A DNA stretch of 64,000 nucleotides. Origin: Plumapathes pennacea (lineage: Eukaryota > Cnidaria > Anthozoa > Antipatharia > Myriopathidae). The notes under the pieces are model-generated. The model was not told the DNA's origin. It did no database searches and saw only the letters and a program-made list of their open reading frames with translations. The stretch is taken from assembly GCA_964036295.1 (NCBI GenBank), contig OZ038463.1:15757069-15821068 (forward strand), given 5' to 3'. Of this stretch, positions 1 to 11,063 are shown piece after piece. Position 1 is the stretch's first letter. The number at the start of each line of letters is the position of its first letter. The position numbers and the translations under genes were made by a program.

Positions 1-1690
1 GTACAACATACGGTACTACGTCAGTAGCAATACAATCCTCACGTCACTTTTGAGGCAATTAATTACGTGTAAATTGGGAAGACGTACCACAAGAAGCAGG
101 ACTTGGGGATTTCATCCAATAGATTTTCCTGAATGACTTATTTGAAAAACACCCACACAGGCACCGTTTCAAACGTCGCATCGTATGAATAAATTAACAG
201 TACACTTAATATATAAATGAAACAACACTGAAGCAGGACTCATTTTTTTCTATCTTGTTGCGTCATTTTCCCGCAGCTTAAGGGAACTCACGGACTCTTC
301 CTGTGCCAGGTACATCATTCCGTGTTTATGCTACCATTATATAATGATAAACTAAGAAAATCTTTATGTAAAATGCACTGTCCGCATGTTTACAAGAGGG
401 CCTGGATGCGGTTTACTGTTAAGTGTTATGGGCCTGAAGTTTTTACTGTTAAGTGTTATGAAGCCAAAAAAATTAATGTTAAGTGTTATGTAAAAATATA
501 CAGTTAAGTGTTACAAGACTAGATATTTTATGAAACAAGACAAGAGGGCCTAGATGGGGTTTACTGTTAAGTGTTATGGGCCGGAATTTTTCACTCTTAA
601 GTGTTATGCAGATCCCCCCCATCTATGCCCTCTTACAATGTTCAATCCACACTGAAATACAAAACGGTTAATTAAGAAAGCGATAACACTTGCATGATAT
701 ATAGTACAGTGATGCAGCAGTATAATGTATTGTCAGTTGTGCTACACCTTGTGACACTTTCACTTATTCTATTTTGCAGATTGCATGCAGTTAGGCGCCG
801 CGAGGAACAGCCTATTACTTGGGACGTTTGCTGTGGGGTTTGCAGCTCACATTTGATTATCATGTACCGTAGTTTATGTGTCATAATAAATATTATGCAA
901 AGAGCATTCATCTGTTGTTACAGCTTTTTAACACCGTGAATTACTGCCTGGAAGTTGTGAAGCATATATATATATTTTTTTTATCAAAAACTTTCATATA
1001 AAATAGGTCAGTTAGTACAAATAAGAATTCTACTCGCAATCTAATTTTGCTAGGTGCGTGCATGAAAACCAACACGCGCCAACCGGACAACAACAAACGG
1101 CTGCTAGAAAATTGGCTTTGTTTGATAATCATCATAGTCTCACATCAAGAGTGCTGATTGCACTTCCCGCTTGCCCTTGAACCAAACTATCGCTAACATA
1201 TGCTTTTTTGTCATGACAGTGTTTTCCGATGAAGATGAAACCATGACATTTCTGAGCAAAGGATATGTATATATTTTGGTGCACGGAAATTGAAAACTTG
1301 AAAAAAAAACTGCCCCATGTGCCCTGTTTATATACTGTTGCAAACTGACTGTAGTCACTTAAACTAAAAGCTCGGGGTGGGGTGTGGGATTCATTTTTTT
1401 TTTTTATTTAACAAAGTGCACTATTTCTGTATATCCCCCCTTAAGACAATAGAAAATTATGCATCCCCCCCTTGCCTGCTAAGAAAAATATGTATCCCCC
1501 TTGGAGCCTCACTTCACGTTAACGCAGCAAATCCCAGCTTTATGTCAAGCATCAAGCTTTTACCTACAGGGTCGAGGGTGGAAGTGAAATAATCCCTCCT
1601 CACTTAATCGTGTCATATGCATAGAAAATTTAGAAGTTGTTTTGTTTCTTAAAAATGTATAAAGTGCAGACAGTTAACCCTTGGAGCAGA
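1..1690. other. Gene-free left flank
   Basis: I see no convincing gene here. Open frames are short and of skewed composition. The notable content is the motif array at 405-606. The rest is AT-rich DNA with short homopolymer runs (a T run near 1390, C runs near 1433-1500). No tRNA, promoter or splice pattern could be supported. Confidence 0.5.
405..606 (+). repeat. Degenerate array of TTAAGTGTTA units
   Basis: Six copies of a GTTAAGTGTTATG-like unit lie in about 200 bases (near 418, 446, 477, 504, 566 and 594). Spacing is irregular, from 27 to 62 bases. Part of a longer unit (GGCCTRGATG-GGTTTACTGTTAAGTG) recurs at 400 and 548, which points to a decayed tandem repeat. The heptamer TTAAGTG fits the NK2-class homeodomain site TYAAGTG, but no gene nearby supports a regulatory role. 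Confidence 0.6.
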
Positions 1691-2060
1691 AAAATAGGGA
1701 CATTTTGCGAGCGCCGTCATAGCTCGATCACCAAGGGGGAGGGGGAGGGGGAGCATGCTCCCCGGAAAATGTAAAAAAAAATTTAGTCTTCTGAAATTGC
1801 ATTTTCTGCATTTTGAGAGCATTTTCGTGGCATTTCAATGAAATTTAAAGGTTTCAGGCAGCATATTTATTTTTGAATTGCATGAAAATTCTGGAGATTG
1901 CATCAAATATCGGGGATTAGAATGCCTGAAAGCATGATAAATACTACGATATACAGGGGTGGATTTAGGAAACTGAGAAAGGAGGGGGGGGGGGCAAAGT
2001 GCCGCTAGGCGCGAGCCACGAGGGGGGGGGGGTCCGGGGGCATGCTCCCCCAAACATTTT
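1690..2060. repeat. Dispersed G-rich repeat, two pieces
   Basis: Two stretches share a G run followed by a GCATGCTCCCC box and an A/T-rich tail (around 1735-1775 and 2018-2060). They look like two decayed copies of one dispersed repeat. No coding content is seen. Confidence 0.45.
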
Positions 2061-2387
2061 TGAAATTTAGACCTCCTAAAACAGCAATTTCCTGCAAATT
2101 TAGACCATTAAGCAGGTGCAACAAGCGGATTGAATAGATCACAAATATTAAGCTTTGAAAGGAAACTTATCTTTCACGTACTGCCTGTAAGTTCAGGGCC
2201 GCATCGAACCGCATAAAACTTGAAGAGTTTATATACAGGTTACGTTGAGCAACAAACCCATTTTCTCTCATTGGCTCTAAGGCTCTTTTCAGACAGATTT
2301 TGCAACACAATTACGCCTAGGTCGGATCCCGGCCGGATGGGCGTCAGAGTGTTGCTCCCACAAAGCAGTCATACAACATTGTTGCTC

Positions 2388-2862
2388 GGCCCTGGGCTAT
2401 AGCCTTAGTATTTTGTCAAAATCCGCTCATTTTTCGACCATCTCAGAATCGCATGAAACTTTCAGGAAATGTTCCTGGGACTATGCCGAGGGTTTTTGCA
2501 TAGTTTTTGTAAACTTTAAGCTCGCGCGTCGTGAGAAATAGAGCAAATCATCGACTAATTAAAACATCATTCACACCTTTCAAAGTTTTAAGCGGTTTTC
2601 CAGCTATATCTCGCCAACGGATGAAGATACATAAAGCAAATGTATTGTAGAAAGTCTTCTTATAGTCCCAGGAAAGTTTCCTAAAAGTTTCAAGAGTTTT
2701 CAATTTTTGGCCAAAATCGGCAAAAAAACCCTGGGCTATAGCCTTAGTATTTTGTCAAAATCAACTCATTTTTCAACCATCTCAGAATCGCATGAAACTT
2801 TCAGGAAATGTTCCTGGGGCTATGCCGACAGAGTTTGCATAGTTTTTGTAAAGTTTTTATTT
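2388..2862 (+). repeat. Direct repeat, two 130 bp copies
   Basis: A block starting CCCTGGGCTATAGCCTTAG at about 2390 recurs at about 2730 with few changes, including the box CATGAAACTTTCAGGAAATG. The copies are about 340 bases apart, with unrelated DNA between. It is non-coding by appearance: the open frame across the second copy is not conserved in the first. Confidence 0.7.
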
Positions 2863-2925
2863 TTTCTGGCTATCTGGCTTGTTTTGCTTCACTATGTAGG
2901 CCTACAGGCTTACCTTCACTTACTT

Positions 2926-3200
2926 GGTGGCCGAGCAGTTTGAGGGTCAGGTGGACCTGAATCCGTAATGAAGCTCCAAGCCAGGAGGTCGTGGGTTCAA
3001 TTCCCACGGCCGGCAGTAGCGAAGGTTTTTCATCTGAGGAGACAACTCCAACGGTTTTTCCCTTCTGAACCTGTCTTCTTTCTACAGGTATTCCACCGGT
3101 CGGACATTTGAAACATGAGCCTCTGGCTCGGGAGAATGGGCAACCACTCCCTAATGCTTCGACTTTAAATAAACGATATTTATTTATTTTATTTTTATTT
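2926..3200 (+). mobile_element. tRNA-derived SINE
   Basis: The head resembles a tRNA. TGGCCGAGCAG at 2928-2938 fits a polymerase III A box, and GGTTCAATTCC at 2994-3004 fits a B box (GGTTCRANNCC). A non-tRNA body of about 150 bases follows, and then an AT-rich tail of short TTTATT-like repeats ending near 3200. The A-to-B spacing is longer than in a minimal tRNA but usual for a SINE. The antisense frame gives the peptide GIEPTTSWL, a well-known artefact of SINE B-box DNA. Confidence 0.75.
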
Positions 3201-3487
3201 AGGTGTGACTGTTGTTGATGGTGGAAGTTTCCATAATGAAACCTAAATTTCGCTTTCATAAAAATAACGGTTTCGACTGGGTAGGACGTTCAGGACGTCT
3301 ATCTCAAAATGTCGACCACATTTAAGTTATGAAAAGCAAAAACAAAAAACAAAATTACAAAAATGAAACCATGGTTTATTCCATTTTACATTACAACCAT
3401 ATCTCGCATAAAGAAACCGACGAGGGCTGAAAAACATAAATGTGTAGAATATTGAATTCTTTTCCTTAAAACACATCCTCGGTTGTC

Positions 3488-3791
3488 GGGGGTCAAAATT
3501 CAAACATGAAAATTTACTGTAATATCAAATTCGTCTTGTATCGAAGCTCATCAAAAACATACCTTGAGTGGCAAATTCAAGCGACTGAGTAATAAATATG
3601 TGGTTTGAATGGCGAATTTTACACGATGGCTATCACTGTTCGTGCTGAATGTCAAATTCTTGAAATTGAATGGCGAATTTGACGCGCACATGAATTGAAT
3701 GGCGAATTTGACACGAACATGAATTGAATGGCAAATTTTATCGTCCAGGCGTTCCATGCGCTACTTACAAGCAGCCATCTGAAGACAAATA

Positions 3792-3823
<32 letters not shown>

Positions 3824-5895
3824 CAATATTTACAATGCTGCAAAACTTCAATCGGAAATTATTTTAGAATTCCTCCCCCGAACAATATACATATATTTGC
3901 ATATGTGTGTGTGTGTTTATGAATAAAATATGCATTCTATGTAGCAAAATAAAGCTGAAATTACCTTATCAACTTGTGGTTTCCATCTATGTGCCATAAT
4001 GTCAAGGGACCGTTTACGTGATATTCTGCCCTTGGAGTAACGACAACCACCGCATGGCGACCCCAGCTCATGGCCAGAAATAGCGGACACGCATGCGCAT
4101 TAGGGGCTGCAACTTATTTGGCTTTCAGTGTAAACCAAACAAGAGACTTTACTATGGAGAAGGACACAAAAATCATCGTACCTTTGAACTAGAGACTAAA
4201 TAGCAAGCGTTCAACCAGATTCTCTTATAATACAAGGATACCGATATTAATTATATTAATATTAACACAAAATCAGTAGCTGTCCATATATACTTCTTGC
4301 GTTTTTCCGATGTAAAGATGCAAGACACGTCTAACAGACAACAGTATGGCAGACAAGCAGAAAACAGCATACTGGATGAGAGTAGCTGACCGTTTTGCCT
4401 CGAAGTTATTGAAATATCGAAGCTGTTCAATCGGTTCTTACTTTGAGAAAGGTCATTCTTCTGAACAAACTTAAAGGTAACCCTCGGCACTTTGTATCTC
4501 TTGCGTTTTTGGATTATAAAGATGTGTTTTGTTAAATTTAGCCGCACAATCACTCGATACGCGCGCTTAGTGAAGCAAGGTTCGATGCTACTCGCGATCG
4601 TTTCTAGCTCCCTCTGATCGGCCCCGGTAATCGACCAAGTTGTTCAAAACAAACTGTGTAGCCTTGTGAGTAAACTATCCTGCAAAGTGAGTTCAGGATT
4701 TGTTTTGGGAATTTAATGGGGCTTTGAAAGAGACGTCGCGAATCGTGGCGCATAAATACGATTGTTCAAGAACGGACAAGGAAACTCTGTCCAGCAAAGC
4801 AGGAGCTGTTTTAATACCGCTAAATTGTAAGTTCATCCTTTCTTCTAACTTCAGCATAGAATTTGCAATTAAACTACAGCACCAAGTTTTACAAAACTGA
4901 CCGTGCGTGTCACCAGTCGCTTTAAAACATTTCAGCTTTTTCATTCGTGGCATGCTGTTTCCAATAATCACTACTATTTGCGGAACAGTTTTTCAGCAAT
5001 CGCAGTGATCGTAGCAATCCAGCGGTCTCTGAACACTTTTCTGAGCGATTACAGTGATTGAGTGATCGTAGTGATTGATCGCAGTCCGGCATACTTCAGC
5101 TAATTGAACGTTTGGTAAACAAACTGCTGCCCGCGATTTTGGGCGGGAAAAGCTGCCGCGGACGCACATTGTGGCGGAAATACCCGGGCCTTTCCAGCTT
5201 CCTGATTGGCTGTTTTAAATGTTTAAATGCCTAAATTAACATGTAAAACAACCCAAAGCGTAAAAAAATGTCGGACAAACCTCTTCTTCGCGAGAAAGTA
5301 GATGTCCAACTGTGCAACTGGAGATAATCGACTTTCGCATTAGCCGCCATCTTGTTTTTGGTGGAACGGGGCGCGCTGACAATGTTGTAGGCTTAGAATG
5401 TCCGCTATTTCTGGCCATGTTCTGGATCTGTTCTGTGCATAGCTTCCCCGACTCGCAATTGAGACACTGTCTCGTGAGAGGAGCTGTGAATACACCTTAC
5501 GATATCCACTATTTGGGAATTCCACTTGTATTTTTCTTACCACGCTATCCAGCTGGTCATCTGTGATGGGAGTTCTTCTATAGCTAACCGATATGCCGCA
5601 TTCCCGCGCGCGTCTCTTCACAGTGCTCTGTGATACTCCCAGTGCTTCACCAATATCTCGTAAGCTGAAGTCAAATTCGCCATTCAATTCATGTTCGTGT
5701 CAAATTTGCCATTCAATTTAAAGAATTTGCCATTCAGCACGAACAGGGATAGCCATCGTGTAGAAATTCGCCATTCAAACCACATATTTATTACTCAATC
5801 GCTTGAATTCGCTACTCAAGGTACGTTTTCAATGAGCTTCGATACAAGACGAATTTGATATTGCAGTAAATTTACATGTTTGAATTTTGACCCCG
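3488..5895. mobile_element. Decayed DNA transposon with about 240 bp inverted ends
   Basis: The left end (3488 to about 3735) and the right end (about 5665-5895) are inverted copies of each other. Both start with GGGGTCAAAATTCAAACATG and run inward for roughly 240 bases at about 90 percent identity. Each end holds several copies of a unit close to TTGAATGGCGAATTTGAC. A transposase relic lies against the right end. No clean target-site duplication was found. An A run of about 30 bases sits at 3792-3823. The interior (3840-5230) holds no other recognisable coding region. Confidence 0.8.
5236..5690 (-). pseudogene. Integrase-type transposase relic, N-terminal part
   Basis: The frame opens at ATG 5687 (minus strand). 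It reads a helix-turn-helix region (RDIGEALGVSQSTVKRRARE) and then a GYRKVYSQLL motif. This order is typical of the DNA-binding part of the integrase-core transposases common in fish and cnidarian genomes. After the GYRKV motif the homology continues in another frame as RVGEAMHRTDPE and then stops, so at least one frameshift is present. The catalytic integrase core is missing. The first codons (MNGEFD) are written by one unit of the terminal repeat, so the coding start and the transposon end overlap. It is non-functional. The family call rests on remembered motifs. Confidence 0.6.
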
Positions 5896-5905
5896 ATCAA
5901 GCGCC

Positions 5906-6041
5906 ATACGGTTCATCACGAAAAGAGTTTTTTCTTTAGTTGCCAATCTCTTTTTGGTTAATTGCTTTTTGATTCTGGCGATGACCTGATGGGAATCAAT
6001 TATAATATATATAGGTTAAAAAGGAAAACAATCACTTAGAG
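5906..6041 (+). repeat. Dispersed repeat, copy 1 (second copy at 8509-8645)
   Basis: About 135 bases starting GGTTCATCACGAAA and ending AAAACAATCACTTAGAGTA are nearly identical, in the same orientation, to 8509-8645. The two copies bracket the GPCR at 7193. They may be dispersed repeats or a trace of local duplication. Confidence 0.75.
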
Positions 6042-6483
6042 TACACAATTTAGAAAATAATGGTCATTTGAATGGGTTTGTTGATGACTTGACTCTGAGA
6101 CTCGTGAGATGTCCGGTTGCCGAGGATTTACTGGATTCACTTCACTGATACACAAAAATGGTTTATCGACTGATGTTTGAACCAAAAGAACTATTGCCTT
6201 TAAGTAGCCTAGAAAGAAATATCATATGGTAGAATACAAAGAACTGAAAACAAAGGAGTAAATTAAACAAAAGAACCAGATGATGAGCTATAAACAAAGG
6301 AACCATATGGTGAACATGATACCGCCTGAGGCTGTGAACACAAAATACTGCCTTACTTGAATCGAAACTAAAACTAACTAGCTGCTGACGATCTATAATA
6401 ATCGCTGGCACACTAAAACACACTAAAAACAGGAAAAAAACAGACAGTTCTGGGCCAGTTGGCAACACGGTTTAACATATAAT

Positions 6484-6795
6484 TAGGAAATATATAACGC
6501 GTCACCGTGTAATATAGCCTCATCTAAACACTTGGGAAGTTGGGAGAACACGAGAGTAGCGTAAGGAAACCACGAGGCCGCCGAGTGGTTTCCGGCGCTA
6601 CTCTCGTGTTCTCCCAACTTCCCAAGTGTTTAGATGAGGCTATATTACACGGGAACACGTTATATATTTCTTTTATAAAATAGTTAGTCAAGTAAAAAAC
6701 ATAGCGTATTGCGTCAGCGTGTAATATACTCTCATCTAACACGGTTATTTAGCCAATCAGGGCGCGCGTAGTATCTTAGTTATTTTATAATTATT
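6484..6795. mobile_element. Foldback MITE, copy 1
   Basis: The centre is a near-perfect hairpin of about 140 bases at 6508-6652. The arms carry GTGTAATATAGCCTCATC, GGGAAGTTGGGAGAACACG and AGAGTAGCG. A smaller nested stem (GGAAACCAC and GTGGTTTCC) forms the tip. Flanking sequence to about 6795 is also shared, in inverse orientation, with 57180-57490, which defines an element of about 310 bases. It is non-coding. Confidence 0.8.
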
Positions 6796-7192
6796 CTTAA
6801 ATACACCTGGCCAATGCAACATTCTAATTGAGCCTGCAAATCTTTCTTTTCGTGGACTCAAACAGGAAAAGGAGTAGTCTGCAGTATTCTTAGTAATAGT
6901 TTGACGTGTGAAGGAGACTGCATCCACACCGCTGCAAGTGATCAGGATCCTAAACACAGTCTGCACGGTCACTCAAAAAGCGAACATTTAGTCAGTAAAT
7001 CACCGCGAGAGTGATACCAGCTTTTCAAGTCAGCATAGTACAGCTGCTCTGCTAATAACGACTTGGGCGAGCAGCGAATCAGAATCAGGTCTTATAATAC
7101 TCAGCATTTTTTATACAGATATCAATTCTACGTCTTACAGCTCACCAAGAATCCGGCCCCAAATACTGTGGATCATCAGTGTGAGGAACAAC

Positions 7193-8188
7193 ATGGCGCT
7201 CAATATTTCGTTTAATAATTTCACGATTGGCCTCAATGACACGACTAGAAACCCATATAATTCAGAGTTTTGCCCTTCTTTGCTAAGACACGTCTTTAAG
7301 ACTGTGGACAGTTCTGTTCCATACATCGTAAACGCTGCTTTAAATGTGACATTATCCATCACGACAACTTTCGCAAACTTTTTGGTTCTGTTAGCGTTGC
7401 CTCACATCATCTCCATCCGCTTACCGTCCAAGCTTCTGCTCTACTCTCTTCTGCTGACAGATCTCGGCGCCGGTTTAACTGTCCAGCCCCAGTATGCTGC
7501 GTGGCTCTTGATGAAGACAAGCCAATATCCTAGAAGAGTTATGTGTTTCCTGACAAGGTCGCTTCGTTTTCTCGGATGGTTGTTCGGCGGTGTTTCGTTG
7601 CTCACTATGACAGCGATAAGTCTGGACCGGTACATCGCCCTGTTCTATCATCTCAGGTATCAACAGATTGTGACGACCAGGAGAGTTTCTACTGTCCTTA
7701 TCTTCATTTGGCTTTCATCGGTATTTGTTCCATCAACAGAGTTATGGGCAAAAATAGGCGTTGCAAAGTATGTTACAACCACCGGCTTGGCAATTTGTTT
7801 AGTCGTCATTTCCGTGGCCTACATTAAGATATACCGAAGATTGCGTGGTCAGCAAGGCCATCAGTTACAAGCCCAAGCTTCCGCCAAAGCTCAACAACAA
7901 GCGGGAAACACACTCAACATGGCGAGATACAAGAAAATAGCATCTGCCATGTTGTGGGTCTACGTACTTTTTGTCCTCTGCTATGTTCCTTTATTTTGTA
8001 TAGATTTAAGTTATGCGGCTTTCGTTGACATTGCTCTCGCTGACTGCATCTGGGAATTCTGCGGCACAGTTGTGCAGCTGAACTCGTGTTTAAACCCGTT
8101 CGTCTATTGTTTGCGTCTGTCTGATATTCGAACTCAAGTTCTGAAAACAATCTCTCGGCAATGTGACTCTAATCAAGCAACTAACTAA
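7193..8188 (+). CDS. Rhodopsin-like (class A) GPCR, intronless
   Basis: This encodes a seven-helix G-protein-coupled receptor of 331 aa that should sit in the plasma membrane; the ligand is unknown. The start is ATG 7193 (A at -3, G at +4); the four codons before it begin with GTG and are not used. The N-terminus has three N-glycosylation sequons (NIS, NFT, NDT). Landmarks are TM2 with LLLTDLGAG, a Cys at the top of TM3 (VMCFL), DRY at the TM3 end (SLDRYIAL), TM6 with CYVPLF where many receptors have CWxP, and TM7 with NPFVY. The third inner loop is rich in Gln. Length is normal for a short-loop receptor. A polyadenylation signal, AATAAA, lies at about 8292. It does not belong to the receptor family at 28-40 kb, which lacks DRY and NPxxY. 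The nearest described relatives would be melanocortin/adenosine-like cnidarian orphans, but that is a weak guess. Confidence 0.9.
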   Translation: MALNISFNNFTIGLNDTTRNPYNSEFCPSLLRHVFKTVDSSVPYIVNAALNVTLSITTTFANFLVLLALPHIISIRLPSKLLLYSLLLTDLGAGLTVQPQYAAWLLMKTSQYPRRVMCFLTRSLRFLGWLFGGVSLLTMTAISLDRYIALFYHLRYQQIVTTRRVSTVLIFIWLSSVFVPSTELWAKIGVAKYVTTTGLAICLVVISVAYIKIYRRLRGQQGHQLQAQASAKAQQQAGNTLNMARYKKIASAMLWVYVLFVLCYVPLFCIDLSYAAFVDIALADCIWEFCGTVVQLNSCLNPFVYCLRLSDIRTQVLKTISRQCDSNQATN

Positions 8189-8291
8189 GGAAGTGACATC
8201 GTTGCAGACCTAAATGCGAACCAATGCTAAACTGTCCACTAACTTTATTGAAATCACTCGTACGTAAAATAGAGAGTTTGTAAATGTTGGA

Positions 8292-8297
8292 AATAAA
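8292..8297 (+). terminator. Polyadenylation signal of the 7193 GPCR
   Basis: AATAAA lies about 105 bases after the stop codon of the receptor, a normal place for a cleavage signal. GT-rich sequence (GGTTGTTGTG) follows about 40 bases later. Confidence 0.55.
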
Positions 8298-8508
8298 AAG
8301 GGCGACCCGTCACTGATCAGTGAAACACCTGGTTGTTGTGTTATAAAGTTCTTCTTCAGCACTTTTAAGTTAAAAACTATTTATCTCTTCTTCCATTTAT
8401 CCCTTCTTCTATGTATCTTTTCTTTTTCTTTGTCGTCTCATTCTCTTCCCGCTGTTCACGTGTGCGAGTAAGCAACAATTTTTTGAAATGTTGAATCAAA
8501 ACATATGC

Positions 8509-8645
8509 TCGGTTCATCACGAAATGAATTTTTCCTTTAGTTGCCAATCTCTTTTTGGTTAATTGCTTTTTGATTCTGGCGAAGACCTGATGGAAAACAA
8601 TTATAATATATATAGGCTAAAAAGGAAAACAATCACCTAGAGTAG
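8509..8645 (+). repeat. Dispersed repeat, copy 2
   Basis: Same repeat and orientation as 5906-6041. It ends at an 18 base T run (about 8646-8663). Confidence 0.75.
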
Positions 8646-8663
8646 TTTTTTTTTTTTTTTTTT

Positions 8664-9780
8664 GGTAAACAAAAGAACTTCAGTGTTCGAGGGAGAGCGG
8701 GAAATAATACGGTCGAATCCTGCGTAAAGCCGGAAGTCACGGCCAGATGAGCCTCGCTTTCAACATCCATGTACGACTGATAGTCACGTGCATGTTTCCG
8801 AGCTGGGCGGCCTGACGCTATGGCTTAGTCATGGCAGAATAGTTCTCGATGCACAGCAGTTATCTGTTACCCGAAAGGAACCTCCACTGTAACCTCTAAA
8901 GGTGAGAGTGCGGTCCAAGAATTGTACGCGATATCTTGCTGTGTAATGTAGTCAGCGCGGGACTGCACTGTTGAATGAAGCGGTTCTGGTCGAGAAGAAG
9001 GTTGACTCAGATTTCCTTAATATTGGTTATGTATGCTACTTTTATACGTTGAGCCAACATAAAAGAAACTAGTTGATCGCTCTGGTGAACGTTATCTAAA
9101 CTGATATTCGTATGTTGACGCATAAATCCGGCTGAGGGTTTTAGAATTGCAGTACGGACATAAATCTCGCTGAAAACTATATATTCTTGTGGCTGACCGT
9201 AAAATTTTCGCAGTAATTCTTGATTTCAATCGCTGCAGCCAATAAGTAGTACCCAAGTGGAGGTACTTTGTACATTTTGCAGTGTTTAATGTTGCTTCAT
9301 GTTCAATGTGAAAGCGGAAGTTGTAATTTATGCAAATCGCGCAACTTCTAATTAGTTTGAGTGGCAGTGGCTTATCGGAATGCATAAACGCAGGCAAAAA
9401 CAGTGGTTTTGAGCGAAGCATGACACTCTCACTTCGATCTTTTTGAATGGGACAGATACTTCTCAGTATATTAGAAATGCAATACTCGCAGGAGTTCTCG
9501 CAAAGCTCGAGGCTCATATGTCTGAATCCGACCGGAAGTGAACAGTAGGATCCGACCGGAAGTGAACAGTAGGAAGACGGTGGGACATGGATTCAAACCC
9601 CAGCCTCGCAATGCAGACCATGCCAAAACGTCCTTGTTTTGTTTGCTTTTTTCTTTCTAGTGAGTCGTTTTGCGAGAACAATTTGTTTTATTTATTTATT
9701 GTTTGTTTCAGTTAGGTTGTAGTTTGTGAAAATGTTGTTGTTGCTTTATTACTATTTTCCGTAAAATGCCGAACTGTAGT
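8664..9780. other. Gene-free stretch
   Basis: No gene is supported. A 141 codon minus-strand frame at 9092-9517 has no recognisable domain and no splice context. A 24 bp unit (TCCGACCGGAAGTGAACAGTAGGA) is repeated in tandem at about 9524-9571. The rest appears to be unique non-coding DNA. Confidence 0.4.
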
Positions 9781-9929
9781 TTCATTGTGGACGACTATTA
9801 AAAGTCTCAGGGCCGGTTTTTTAAGCGCGGTTATCTCAGACATGGTTTATCATGACATGACTAAAAAACTTTCACACGGCGTTTCATCAGGCTGCACGAA
9901 CACTTTTCTGTGTTGTCTAAAGCTTGGTT

Positions 9930-9994
9930 TCCATATAATCGTCTCTGTCGCAGAATTTTTTGTCAAGCGATCAGGACGATTATATGGAAACACT
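9930..9994. repeat. Short inverted repeat TTTCCATATAATCG
   Basis: TTTCCATATAATCGTC near 9936 is mirrored by GACGATTATATGGAAA near 9977, about 25 bases apart. It is probably the core of a small MITE. The 98 codon frame across it has no recognisable domain. Confidence 0.5.
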
Positions 9995-10379
9995 CTTGAG
10001 ATTGTTTCAAACGATCCTTTATGTCAGAAGCGACTCGATCGTCCCGATAGAATCATGAGACTTGCAGACGCGTCAAAATAAACTGGATAAACTCTCTGAC
10101 TGGATAGCGGTTACAATAAGAGTCGCGGGTCGGTGTTGGGCCCTCTACTTACTGTAATTCAGTGTTTTCCTGTGATGACCTACATTATTTTCAATGAAAC
10201 TAAATGCTTGGCCTCCACACCTATGCTGGCGACAACCAACTACACTCAGTCCCACTGAAATTGAAGATGCTTTGAGCGACGAGTTATAGATGCCACACTT
10301 TGCACTGGCATATGAAGCATCATAAAATGCATCTGACAGTTGCAAGTTTCACGAAGACATTCACACAGATCCAGCGATT

Positions 10380-10745
10380 ATGGAACATTGCTAAAGAATT
10401 TAGGGGAGAGACCACTTTATACACTTGCCGAGTCCGAGATGTAGCTATACTTGTTTACAAGGCACTCCACAATCAATAAACTTTGCACGATATTAAAAAC
10501 ATGCTCAATCTGCAAATCTCAACTATACAACCTCAGAAAAATGACTTTTTATATCTCTGCCCAGGCCACAAAGTATGGTAAATGACTAGCCTAAACTAGA
10601 TATGTGGGACCAAGAATATGGAACACTGACAGAGCCTTAGTTACTGAAAAATTGAGTTTTAAGCGTTTCATTCATGAATGTACCTTTAAAATATTTAGTG
10701 AATTTGAGTTATATTGAATATAGCGCCATCATAGTATTTTCTATA
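10380..10745 (+). pseudogene. LINE reverse transcriptase C-terminal relic
   Basis: Two short peptides in different frames match the end of non-LTR retrotransposon reverse transcriptases: RVRDVAILVYKALHNQ from about 10427, then GPRIWNTDRALVTEKLSFKRF from about 10607. Their order and spacing are those of the thumb and C-terminal region (family pattern VYKALH..., GPRLWN.LP). A stop codon follows the first and a frameshift separates the two, so this is a dead 5'-truncated copy. Confidence 0.65.
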
Positions 10746-11063
10746 TATTTTCCAACACTTCAGTGTTCAGAAACGCGTGTAAAGAAGCTTGATTTGTGGA
10801 TTTCGACGAGTCGAAGTTCTCCCATTGGAGCTATTGGCGACAATTTTTTGAACGGTCGATTTTCTCGTTTGAAAATCAACACTATATTGACAAATATAGA
10901 AAAAATAAAGAGATAATTCCTTTTCCTGTGTGTTTAAGGATGCTGTAAGCGAAGAGATTAAACAAATACGAAACTGAATATTATTGAAGAACAAACAACC
11001 AAATGTTTGTAATTTATACTATTTCATTTCAATAGCAGACACCAAATAGACCACACCTTACAG

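Noticed and set aside
2870..3259. 129 codon frame with GIEPTTSWL
   Set aside because: A classic translation artefact of a tRNA-derived SINE.
9092..9517. 141 codon minus-strand frame
   Set aside because: No domain, no splice sites, no repeat support; length is compatible with chance in AT-rich DNA.
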